Source: Lateolabrax maculatus (taxonomy: Eukaryota > Chordata > Actinopteri > Acropomatiformes > Lateolabracidae). Taken from it: a DNA stretch of 64,000 nucleotides. Positions 10,850 to 20,847 of the stretch are shown here, piece after piece. The position numbers and the translations under genes were made by a program. A model generated the notes under the pieces. It was not told the DNA's origin and ran no database searches. It saw only the letters and a program-made list of their open reading frames with translations. The first letter of the stretch is position 1. The number at the start of each line of letters is the position of its first letter. Location: assembly GCA_031216445.1 (NCBI GenBank), contig CM062197.1:26252001-26316000 (forward strand). Direction: 5' to 3'.

Positions 10850-11461
10850 ACAACACAGCCAACCCCTCTCAGACAGCTAAGGTCGCAAAAGGAGGAAGCA
10901 TTTAGGAGTGGAGACAGAAGCAGGTTCAAAGAGGCAAAGTACAGGTTTAGCAAGGAGGTGAGGGGAGCTAAACGACTGTATTCTGAGAAACTCCAACACC
11001 AGTTCTCAGCCAAGGACTCTGCTTCTGTCTGGAAGGGGCTCAGAGAGCTCACCCATTACAAACCCAGAGCCCCCCACTCTGCTAACGACTTGCGCCTTTC
11101 CAACAATCTGAACAAGTTCTACTGTCGTTTCGAAAGACAATGGGACAGTCCAGACACAATCCCCTGGGACTCCATCCACCAGCCCCAGGCCACCAGCTTC
11201 ACCTCTCCCACCACTGCAGGGGCCTGGGCCTCTCCACAACTTCAAACCTCAGAGGCCCCCTTCCCGTCCACAGTGACACCTCTCTCAATCCTGGAGAGGG
11301 ATGTTAACAGACAATACAAGAGACAGAACCTCCACAAAGCAGCCGGGCCAGACTCTGTCTCTCCATCCACCCTGAAGCACTGTGCTGACCAGCTGTCTCT
11401 GGTGTTCACAGATATCTTTAACACTTCACTGGAGATATCCCACATACCAGCCTGCTTCAAA
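10850..11461 (+). mobile_element. LINE reverse-transcriptase fragment in the ERV, unit 2
   Basis: An open frame of about 204 codons resembles the region just before and at the start of the reverse-transcriptase domain of teleost LINEs. Recognised blocks are QKEEAFRSGDRSRFKEAKY, then SVWKGLRELTHYKP, NNLNKFYCRFERQ, KAAGPDSVSPSTLKHCADQL and FNTSLEISHIPACFK. The motif KAAGPD is typical of the RT fingers in these elements. The endonuclease and the catalytic palm are missing. The open frame from 10691 to 11491 is a chance fusion of LTR, LINE and ERV sequence. The fragment sits where gag should be. Confidence 0.7.
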
Positions 11462-11670
11462 TGTTCCAGCAAGAGATACTGTAAGACTTAGAGCACACTG
11501 GCAGACGAAGAGAAAGACAAAAGACACTCACATATGTGCAGCCTGCAGTATACTGGATCCAATGGCCAGCTGACTCAGAACTTGCACACCAATGGAGTGT
11601 GTGAAAAGCCTGGATACAGAAAGAACTGCCCACAGCACAAGAACCACGACTGCCGCTGCACTGCACTCTG
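11462..11670 (+). mobile_element. ERV gag/nucleocapsid-like remnant
   Basis: Between the LINE fragment and pol lies a short stretch with a degenerate zinc-knuckle pattern near 11598-11631, reading VCEKPGYRKNCP, where one knuckle cysteine and the histidine appear lost. This is the expected place for the nucleocapsid end of gag. No capsid or matrix sequence is seen. Confidence 0.4.
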
Positions 11671-12528
11671 ATGTATGATGAGACTCAGCAACATACTGAC
11701 TACAAAGAATGCTGGACAGAGTTGATTACAGGCAAAATATTATCTGTAATATGTCAAGACCTGTATGTTGGACCACAAGGACCAGCAGCAGCAGTTACTC
11801 TACCACCAGAACTACGTCCCTGGTTTCAAGTCACCAGCTCCGTCCCACATGTTACACTCCTGATAGCTAATCGACATGAATCACGTGACCTAGGACCGAT
11901 GGTGAAGGCAGCACTACAAGTGACTGTATGGAAACCAACTCAGAACACGCATGTGCAGTCATCCTCCGATGGACAATATGTGAAAATATTTCTGCGAGCA
12001 TATGACAAAGGAACAAGAGCCCAAGTGCTACTAAGTCAGAGATTCCCTACTCAACTGCCACTCTCAGAAGAACATAGTGTGCTACTACATCAGATACCAC
12101 ATGAGTTATGGTCACATCATAAAACAGATGTAGGGCTAGTTAGGTCAGCACAGCCAGTTCACATCAAAGCAAAAGAGGGCATTGTGTTGCCATACCAAAA
12201 ACAATATCCCATGAAACCACACCAAATAGCAGGTATAAGACCCACCATCAAGGGCTTGGTAGCAGCAGGTGTGTTAAAACCAACAAAAAGTCTGTGTAAT
12301 ACACCAACTTGTCCAATAAAACAAAATAAACTCTAGTGACTATCGATTGGTGCATGATTTGTGCGCCATTAATTCCACTGTAGATGCAGAAGTACCTGTG
12401 GTTCCAGACCCACATACTTTGCTTTCTAATATCCCACATGACGCCTGTTGGTACACAGCATTTGTTAGTGTGCCATTACACCCAGATTCACAGTATCTGT
12501 TTGCTTTTACATATCAAGGACAGCAGTA
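11671..12528 (+). mobile_element. ERV pol 5' half, unit 2 (pre-RT region and RT fingers)
   Basis: A frame from 11671 to 12336 covers the pol region before reverse transcriptase and the RT N-terminus (blocks PHVTLLIANRHESRDLGP and KPTKSLCNTPTCPIKQ), then stops at TAG. A second frame, 12347-12528, continues with RLVHDLCAIN-type RT sequence, but the block that should carry the first catalytic aspartate is shortened by a deletion. RT sequence ends at 12528, where the left terminus of the gene segment begins. The matching other half of RT is found after that segment, at 19935. The protease active site is not visible. Confidence 0.7.
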
Positions 12529-12710
12529 CACTGTAAATGCAAACATGGTATTTAATTAAAAATAGTAAATTGACTTAAATCATTTTTTATCAAATTGCTA
12601 TTAACACTCACTTTTAGTAAGTTACTTGTAATTTGTGGTTGAAAAATCTCACCAGCTCAGTCTACTTGAACTGGATTAATTTAGAAAAAGTATGTTTTCG
12701 ATAATTGTGC

Positions 12711-12860
12711 TTTTACAAGTACATTTACTCAATACTGCACTTAAGTACAAAGTACTTTAAGTACTTTACTTTTTTTTTCATATTACTGTCTACTTTTACT
12801 CCACTACATTTCAGAGGGAAATATTGTACTTTTTACATCACTGCATATGTAATAATACAT
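12711..12860 (+). repeat. fragment of a common teleost MITE-like repeat
   Basis: The stretch contains ACTTAAGTACAAAGTACTTT and then a block with CTTTTACTCCACTACATTTC and GAGGGAAATATTGTAC, a pattern I know from dispersed short repeats in many fish genomes. Termini and target duplication are not recognisable, so it is an old fragment. Copies lie at 35861-36010 and 53149-53297. Confidence 0.45.
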
Positions 12861-13009
12861 ACGCGATATATAATAATAATCAGTAGTATGCTACTTTTAA
12901 TTTTAATATTTTAAGTATTTCTTTTTGTGGTTATATGTTTTTTACTTAATTGAAATTTTCACTGCAGGAGCTGTATTGTAAAAGAGTAGTTTCACGGAGT
13001 GGTATTAGT

Positions 13010-13210
13010 ACTTTTGCTTCGATTTGAAAACTTCGCCGGCTTTTTTTTTTTTTTCCCGACCTGTGGGCATGCGCAACTCCGTCCTCTCTACGCCTGACGG
13101 TATGTCAACAACACACCCGCAACGGACGAGGAGCTGGACCTAATCCCTGCAACAGCACTCGTTAAGGTTATTTTCAGCATTCTTGTGCTTGGCACACTCA
13201 TTTGGTGAGT
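13010..13210 (+). promoter_or_regulatory. CpG-rich promoter-like region and putative leader exon 1, copy 2
   Basis: CpG density rises sharply here against AT-rich surroundings. GCATGCGCA at 13067-13075 resembles an NRF1 half-site, as found in housekeeping-type promoters. A donor GTGAGT at 13205 could end a non-coding first exon of roughly 13050-13204; the real transcription start is unknown. CpG-rich sequence continues to about 13560. The region is absent from all short units. Confidence 0.45.
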
Positions 13211-13724
13211 AATATTTTACCCTTGTTTAGACCGTTTTCTTTCTGTAAGTAAGCGCCATATTTTTCGTGCTTGCTAGTAATGATGTGTGTTGTAATGTCA
13301 GCTAACGCTGCCTCAGAGCTATATAGCTCTGAGCTAGCTGAACTATATCATGGACATAACGTGTCTTACTTTTGTCACGTTAAAGTTGAGGAGAAACTTT
13401 AGTGTAGCGGTCGCGGGCGTGCTCGTCACGTGCACGCGCACACCCGCTGTCGGAGTTGATTTTTTTTTCTGAGGCCAGTCATCTATGAGTACTCACTCAC
13501 GATGAGAGACTGATCCCGGCGGTTTGTGAGTTTCCATGAGCAGGAGGGCATTCACATGGCAGAACATCAGAACAAGTCTGGATGTATCATTTTATTTTAC
13601 GTTCGGCTGTTAAGTTAGGACTATGCTAACTTAATGTTATTTTATTTAACCCTCCTCACTTAACACTAGTCATATTTGTAGCTGTGTCGTTTCCATGGTT
13701 ACCACGTTTAGCGCGCCCAATGAG

Positions 13725-13848
13725 CCGGTCACCCGCTCCACTCAGTGTGATCATTCTGCAGGATCAATGAACTGTCAGCGTGTTTAATCAATCATAACTC
13801 TGAATACTAAACTGATTTTCACGGGATTGTTTAATGCAAACGTCACAC

Positions 13849-13883
<35 letters not shown>

Positions 13884-14387
13884 TAGATATATATAATATA
13901 TACAGATATATAGGGAGAGAGAGATAGATAGATAGATATAGATTTTCATTTTTTTTGATATATATGTAGATATACATATTCATTTTTTCTGAGATCTAAC
14001 TTCTGTCTATTGTGTTTTATCTTATATTGATGTATAATGTTGTATTGTTTCTTCATTTTTCAACTTATTAAAATAGCTGAGTAGTACACAATCTGCTTCT
14101 GCTTCTCTATCATATATTAGTGTTTTTATATATATGTGTGTGTGTGTGTGTATTATATTATATCATACATAGCATATATCACATACCAGAATATTCTATT
14201 ACCGTTATGCCTATTATGTATATTAAAATACGCCGAATCATGTGTCCGGTATCATGCCTACATGTATGACGTTTGCAGAAAAAAATCCCGTGAAAATCAG
14301 TTTAGTATTCAGAGTTATGATTAATTAAATGCATTGACACTTCATTGTACCTGCAGACAGATTACACTGAGTGGAGCGGGTGACCGG
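13725..14387. mobile_element. nested inverted-repeat element (663 bases), copy 2
   Basis: The arms are about 130 bases each: the left arm from CCGGTCACCCGCTCCACTC at 13725 and the right arm ending with its reverse complement at 14387. Matching inner blocks include TGATTTTCACGGGAT on the left against ATCCCGTGAAAATCA on the right. The centre is low-complexity: TA, GATA and TG runs. The outer CCGG on both sides is palindromic, so it could be part of the arms or a 4-bp duplication. No coding capacity. Copies lie at 36875-37535 and 54163-54806. Confidence 0.7.
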
Positions 14388-14560
14388 TCCAAGATGGCGG
14401 CCCCACGTCTCGTCAGCGCCAATAGGCAGTAGCGGTCGATGCGGCGTCTACTCTTAATATGTCTATGCCGCACACTGTTTACTTGCGCAGTGCTTGTCTG
14501 ATCACACGAGGAGCGCAGTGAGAGCCCGCAGATCAGATTTGGGACAGACAAAAGGGTCTC
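14388..14560 (+). promoter_or_regulatory. second promoter-like block with YY1 and CCAAT motifs, copy 2
   Basis: AAGATGGCGGC at 14391-14401 matches the YY1 consensus and is followed by a CCAAT box at 14419-14423 in GC-rich sequence. YY1 sites of this form usually lie at or just downstream of transcription starts, so a start in or near this block is plausible, with splicing to the exon at 14786. It touches the right arm of the nested inverted-repeat element, which appears to split it from the CpG-rich block at 13010-13720. Confidence 0.5.
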
Positions 14561-14785
14561 CCTGTCTGTCTTTTTATCATAGCCTGTTACCATTGCTGGC
14601 ATACTCAGTGGCCTAAGTTATTCTTTAAGGTTATGTTGTCTAGAATATGTACATTACAATACTGTCTTTGTGGGTAATAGGCCTATGTTACAGTTTTCAC
14701 TTGTACTGGAAACAAGATGTTTATGAGTTGTGGTGAGCTTTGGTTGTGTTAAATTGTTGTATTCTTCTTAACTGTCCCCTTCCAG

Positions 14786-14832
14786 GCTCAGGCAGATGGT
14801 GATCAATCCACAGTTCCCTTGATACCACATAA
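14786..14832 (+). other. putative leader exon 2, copy 2
   Basis: A 47-base exon is suggested by CCCCTTCCAG before it and the donor GTGAGT after it. It contains a short upstream open frame, ATG at 14796 to TGA at 14820-14822 (MVINPQFP), which could lower translation of the main frame. Splicing to the acceptor at 15056 would place the zinc-finger start codon 27 bases into the next exon. Confidence 0.5.
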
Positions 14833-15056
14833 GTGAGTCATTTGCCATTTACCTTTTGTACTGCTGTGTTCATTTGGTAGCTGTTCTTGTCTTAAAGAAG
14901 TGAAATGATTAAAAGCTTGATAATTAGATAGATTTTTGCAAGGATTTAGTTTTTTTCTGTTGCTCTGGTATTTCAAGTCTGATACTGCATGTTAGTGTTT
15001 TTGTTTTTTGTTTCTATTTTGCTGGGCTTGATGCTAAAATGATCTTTTCTTTTCAG

Positions 15057-18000
15057 ATTTTTCAAGAAGACAAAAAACTTCCTATGCAGTGGTCGTGTAA
15101 GTACTGCACATTTTGTGCTGAAAAGAGGTGCTTCTTACTTAAGCATTACCGCTTAAAACACGGGTGCCACACTCGAATATCACCACTACCGTGCCTTTAT
15201 AAGGAGTGCCTGTGCACATTTAAATCTTTCAATGCACTCAAAGTCCACTTATCAACATGGCACACTCAAAAGGACCTGGGGAACGTGGGTGAAACTGCTT
15301 TCCATTGTCAGCTGTGTGACTTTGTGGAGCCTTGCACTGGAGCTGACTTTTTTACCCATTTACGAAGACATTTGAAGCTGAAGCAAAAGGTTTCCCGTCC
15401 ATATCAAGGCTGTAGCTTTCAGAGCAATGTTTATTCAACCTTTAATGCACATAAAAGCAAAGAACATCAAGACCACAATAAGATGGCATTCAAACCTGAA
15501 ATTGTGTCACATAATGTACTTGAGGTACCTCCACCTAATATAAATATTCAACCTGAGGATAGTGCCCCTGAAACTGATCAGGTTGAGTTTGAGGTTACTG
15601 AGCTCAATGAAGATGTGGGAGACTTGGAGAGTCAGTTGGAACATAATGTAGCTGCTGTTTTTCTGAAAATGCCATCGATTCTTAACATCTCTGAAAATGC
15701 CCTGCAAGAAGTTATAGAGCAGATCAACCAAATTTATGTGCTTTCACAGCCATTGTTACATACCTCGGTTGGAAAAATACTAAATCAACATTGTGGAGAT
15801 GTTGAGGACTCTTAAGTGAGTGAGATAGCTAAAGTATTTACTGAGAATAATGTATTCCTGAAATTCACTTCTACTAGGGGGTCATTGTCAACCACTAGCA
15901 AGCGAACATCATACATTTGAAAAGAATTCTCAGTGGTGACGCCTATTGAGTTTGTCCTAAAAAATGACAGGCAGACAGTTGTGTATATCCCCATACTAAA
16001 AATGCTGCAGACATTACTAAACAATGGAGAAATTTTAGATAAGGCCATGTCATCTGAGACAAATTTGTCACAAGGATACAGATCTCACAGGGATGGTTAC
16101 CGGTTTAAAGACAATTCTCTCTTGACAGAGGAAGAATTCAGGATTGCTCTTTTCTTGTACATAGATGATTTTGAGGTGGCTAAGCCCTTGGGAACCTCCA
16201 GAAAGAAACACAAGCTGCCATCTACTGGGTACTTGGAAATCTACACCCTAAATATCGCTCCTCTCTTCATTCCATTCAGCTTGCTCTACTCATCATCGCT
16301 GAAGATGATATCAGGAAGTTGACTTTAAATGAGAGACCACAGTCTATTGAAGAATTAAAAGTGCAACTGGTAGATAAACTGTCACTGCAGTATGACTTTA
16401 AACTGCAGTATGAAGATCAAGACTTCCATAATGCCCTCTGCAATTTGACTGAAATAACTGATTTACCTGAAAGAGCTACGCTCAAAATCATCCCTCTTGT
16501 GACTCTCCATTTAACCGCATTGTCATCACCCACCACAACATCAGACACTGAGTGCAGCACAGCAGACACTGAGATCCTGTCGACAGGAAGAGCATCACCA
16601 TCGCTAAGACAACAGTGGCCAGATTTCTTTGACATACCCAATTTCTCAGTTGATGTTGACTATAGACTCAGACAGGCAGATCTTGCCTTTATGAAGGATG
16701 GAACACGTATGACTCTACCACGAGATATGAAGCATGACATACTAGAAAAGCTTGCTGAGACGATGTACAGTTTCAAGGCTTACCCTAAAGATGATGACTT
16801 CAGCAGTGTTGCAAAAGCACTAATTAGCAAACACCCCTGCCTCACTGAGCCTGGACCACACAGATGGTATGGCTGGAAAAACAGCCTTAAATTATCGCAC
16901 AAAGCTTCAAAAAGCTGGATGTGAGGATGTAGCAATCAATGGAGGCAAAAGAAGTAAAGGCAACCCAGAAGGAGAATCCTCAAGCAAGAATATCAAACGG
17001 CCAAAAAGAGGTGAAGCAAACTACCTACCTAACTTACCTGAAGGACATGATGAAACAAGCCTTGAAAATGCCAGAAAGGTTCTCGTGGAAGAAATGAAGA
17101 AGAAACAACCCAATGGCACTCTCATCTCACAAATGATGGACCAATCATTCCCACTACGCAGACAAGAAATTGTAGAAAAGGAACCTGCTGTACAGAACAT
17201 TGTTGAACGATGGCCAGCACTCTTCACAGACAGGTAAACTATTTTTGTTCTCAACCAATAAAATAATGTCTATCAAAAAGAAATTCAAGGTGTGTGGCTA
17301 GAAATCCAAACACACTTGTTGGAATGTTAACACTTCTGCCATCTCTCCATCCCTACCCACCCCTCTCTCTACTTTTCAGGTGTTTGCTGAGTTCAACAGA
17401 ATCGCAAGTAAGAATCTTGAGGGTGACTTCTTTGAGGCTCTGGACCAGTATACCCCACGTTTCATTGAACTTTTCAAAACAAGAAGGGGAACTGTTGGCC
17501 AGAAGCTCAGTGAGCTGATGCAGCACATGAGCTGGATGGTAAGTAGGTTAATTTTGCTTTTGATCTGTGTGATAGTTCATCAATCAAGTTCTAAATGAGA
17601 TGATCCAGCCCAACCTATTCTATTTCCTGTCTGACTTGTGCTTGTGCCTTGCAAATTACTCTGTTAACTGGTCTTTTCTCTCTCTGTGTATCATTAGACA
17701 CCAGACGTGACAGTACTTCGCTCTGTTGTCCTCAAAGGCATTCCTATTTTACTTGGTGACGACTCCAGTGAATTCTTCAAGACATGCTCTGTAAGTACTT
17801 GCACATAAGAAAAAGTTTGGTCTGCATTAAAATAGAACTATATCTGTGCTGACATAGAAGATGTAATTTTATCTGCACAATATACAATATACATTTTGTA
17901 CAGTGATTGATGTATTTTGTATGGCAATTCCTCCACAGCTAATCTGAGAGGTATTTAAACAGCCAGTAAATAAAAATGAAATTTGCCACATAAACGTTGT

Positions 18001-18583
18001 ACACATTAATTAATTGTAAATCTAAGGAGCAGGAGTCCAGGCTGAAAAGTCAGTGTCACTGTTTAAGAATATATGGACCTTGTGGACCATAGCTTTAGTT
18101 TAATCATACCACATTTATTTTGTTGGTTATATTGTAACAATCCAGTGTGAACACATATTTAAAACCATATTCCCTAGCAAATGCTTTCAACATTAAAAAT
18201 GAATGTTTTAGAAGAGCATAAATTGCCATGCTGAAGAATGTGTGTGTGTGTCTTTGTAGGGTACAGTGAGAGACGAGGCCCTAGAATGCACTGTCGGTGT
18301 GCTGACAGTTGTCAGTGAAGATAATCCTCATGAGGGTCCAAGTTCAGTAGACCTCCAGCCCATCTCCACTGCCATCATTCTGGAGGGAGGTATCATCTTG
18401 GATCATATAAAAAAACTTGCCTCAGGCAGTTTGTCTGTTATTTGGGCTTACATATGCTTTGCATTTGGATTACCCAAAATGCATGGCAAATACACTCAAC
18501 TTCATTCAGACTGTGATGCTTGGACTGGGAAAGAAAACCTCCCACCAAAACTGTTAACTTTGAAGAACAGTCTACTGGGTTAG
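15057..18583 (+). pseudogene. zinc-finger/SAMD3-like fusion gene, copy 2 (with leader)
   Basis: Exons are 15057-17233, 17380-17538, 17698-17790 and 18260-18583, with leader exons upstream; the likely start is the ATG at 15084. Stops at 15813-15815 and 15918-15920 and the frameshifts match copy 1. Distinct here: Leu-to-Ser in the first finger (WSCKYC), Cys-to-Arg at the first zinc ligand of the fourth finger (VSRPYQGC), Ser-to-Pro in the linker, and in the last exon Ala-to-Val and Met-to-Leu. The fourth finger should not bind zinc. Copy 5 carries the same set of changes. So two of the three copies that keep a promoter-like region have the damaged finger. Confidence 0.75.
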
Positions 18584-19934
18584 ACCAGTAAAGAGCCATC
18601 AGCTGTCAGATAGCACTTTGTAAATTATGCAGCAGTTAATGTTCTCCTGTTATCAGAGAAAGTTTTATGCTTTCATGCAACTGAGCTGGCTTGTTTATGA
18701 TCTCAAAAAAAAAAAAAATTCTATTAAAGTGTACCATGTTATGCTAGTATGCTAATGGTGGAAATAGCGCCACCTTGTGTTGCAAAGAGTTGTTAGATAA
18801 TGTTGTCAGAAAGGAACCTAGCAAGGTTGACCTGTTTACATTTGTGTTTTGGGAAAACTTTTAATTATAGTAGTTATAATGTAGTACAAATACAAAACCC
18901 AAGGAGTGATGTTTTTCTGTGTTGGTTTAAACCTTGGACTGATGCTCGCTTTGGGACACAAAAGCATTTGTTGTACTTTCAGTTTTGATCAGAAATGCAA
19001 TGATTTTGCATGCACTGAAGTCCTGTAATTATCAGGTGTTTACCTGTTTAATATTGTGAGACTGTTACATGCATAGAATTAGCTCACAAAAATGTGGTTT
19101 TATTTTTGCCATGTCCATGTCATGTTCTACAGTCAAATCAAACCACAAGTTTGTTGTTTAGCTGCTGTTTTGTACTTGAATGTACAAGAAAGTGATACTT
19201 GGGAACAGAACACTTGAGGCTGAATAATAGATTTAATGCATATTGTTATTACAATAGCCTAACAGACATAGATCACACTATGAGCAATTTTGCAACTAGC
19301 TTTAAAATACATTAAATATGACAAGAGGATAGAGAACAGTCATTTTATTGTTTATTGTAAGGTTATTACATGAGTGATAAAACACACATTTTATATTGGA
19401 GAATTGGAATCAAAAGTAACAATATCGAACATTTATTGTTCAGTCTAGATCTGTCAGTGATGCAATTATTTTTTTAATAAATGTTGTAATGCAGCTGAAC
19501 AAACCCAGTGAGTGTTCTTTTAAAGTATATGTTTGTGGTGTTTTTCCCTTTATTAGGTAATAACAGCTAAAATAGATAAGAAATGGGAGAAGGACAAGGA
19601 CCCATTCAAGGAAATTGGTTTGTTTAATTTAACTGAACTGAAATGAACTGAAAAAAAATGAGTGAGTAGTAAGTAGTAGGTATCATAATTCTAAGTGGGG
19701 TTAAATTTGTATCAAGCAGTCCACACAAAATGAAAAAAATAAGTTAACACTAAGCATGGCTATTAAGTTACATGAACTTTTTTTTTTTTTTTTTAGTTGT
19801 ACTACTTGATTTGGTACTGCACGCTTAAAATAAACAAGCTTTTCTAACTCACTATTCTTAAGATTACTTTGCTTAATTTGCAACGAGTTTGCATACTTTT
19901 TTTAAGTAAGGTCAACTAATTAGATTTTACAGTG

Positions 19935-20514
19935 AGTATACGTACACACGTCTCCCGCAGAGCTATGTTGAAAGTCCCTCAATATTCAGTCGAGTATTGG
20001 CTAATGACCTGCAACACCTAGACGTGTCCAGTACAGTACTACAATATGTAGATGATCTCTTGATATGTAGCACCTCCAAAGCTCAATGTGCACAAGACTC
20101 AGTCTCAGCCCTGATGGCTTTAGAAAAGGGGGCTCACAAGGTGAGTAAAAATAAATTACAGTTTTGCCAGACACAGGTTGAATACTTAGGTAGACAACTC
20201 TGTGGCACTAAATGAGCTATAGTGCCCTCACAAATTGAGGCAGTATCGAAAGCTCCCAAACCACAAACGGTGAGACACATGTCGTCATTTCTGCCATCTC
20301 AGCTTTACTAGAAGCCATACACCATCCAAAAGTGTTAGCCATCATTAAATGCGTAGCTCATCAAAAAACGAATTCCCTGATAGCTAAAGGCAACAACTTA
20401 GCAGATGAAGCCGCAAAACGCATAGCTACACCCACCTGTATAGGACCACTGCTAGTAGCTGGAGATTGTGAACCACTGACAAACTTATATATATATGATA
20501 TATATATATATATA

Positions 20515-20565
<51 letters not shown>

Positions 20566-20847
20566 CTATATATATGTGCTGCTATGTAATAGCAGCACAA
20601 CATCAGGCAAGTCCATATGCACATTCTGTATGGGCAAAAAGGGGGGCAAGTATAATCACTGAAGAAGGTCCATCACATGGGCTATGGCGAAGTGCACATG
20701 GACATATTGTCCTCCCAACATCTTTGGTACAGGTTGCTACACGTAGTGCGCATGGTCAGGACCATTGCACAAGTGGGGAGGTGTTGAGACGCCTTCAAGC
20801 AGTCTGGTGGTCACCATTTTTCCGACCTGCGTTTGTAGCTGAGACAA
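19935..20847 (+). mobile_element. ERV pol remnant, short type, unit 3
   Basis: Same content as 2694-3550, with RT palm open 19997-20215, RNase H tail 20332-20484 and integrase start 20574-20847, cut at the same base. It differs by a longer interrupted TA run and by TGTAAT in place of TATAAT just before the integrase frame, variants shared with units 6 and (the latter) 7. Confidence 0.75.
20486..20562. repeat. interrupted TA microsatellite, unit 3
   Basis: TA run of about 77 bases broken twice by GATA-type interruptions. The same interruption pattern occurs only at 43634-43710, which supports unit 6 being a copy of unit 3. Confidence 0.9.

Larger units (their letters stand above)
12529..19934 (+). 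mobile_element. complete 7.4-kb CACTG-ended segment carrying the fusion gene, copy 2
   Basis: The segment begins CACTGTAAAT at 12529 and ends ATTTTACAGTG at 19934, an inverted repeat of nine bases with looser similarity further in. It is flanked by AGTA at 12525-12528 and 19935-19938. On both sides lies ERV reverse transcriptase, and the two halves are collinear across the segment, as expected for an insertion with a 4-bp target-site duplication. CACTG ends and TTGACTTAA-like subterminal blocks recall teleost non-autonomous CMC (EnSpm/Chapaev) elements. No transposase is encoded. Inside, in order, are a MITE-like fragment, a CpG-rich region with leader exon 1, a nested inverted-repeat element, a second promoter-like block, leader exon 2, the fusion gene and its 3' flank. 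Whether the whole segment moved as one transposon or grew inside a smaller one is inference. Confidence 0.6.

Noticed and set aside
10691..11491. 266-codon open frame as a single protein
   Set aside because: The first 50 codons are LTR sequence and the last few are ERV; only the middle is LINE RT. A chance fusion.
12529..12539. Resemblance of CACTGTA ends to a RAG/Transib-type heptamer
   Set aside because: No nonamer at 12- or 23-base spacing, and the flanking repeat is four bases, not five. The subterminal sequence fits CMC-type fish elements better.
14136..14324. 62-codon frame in the centre and right arm of the nested element
   Set aside because: Starts in a TG repeat and runs through an inverted-repeat arm; no similarity to a known protein.
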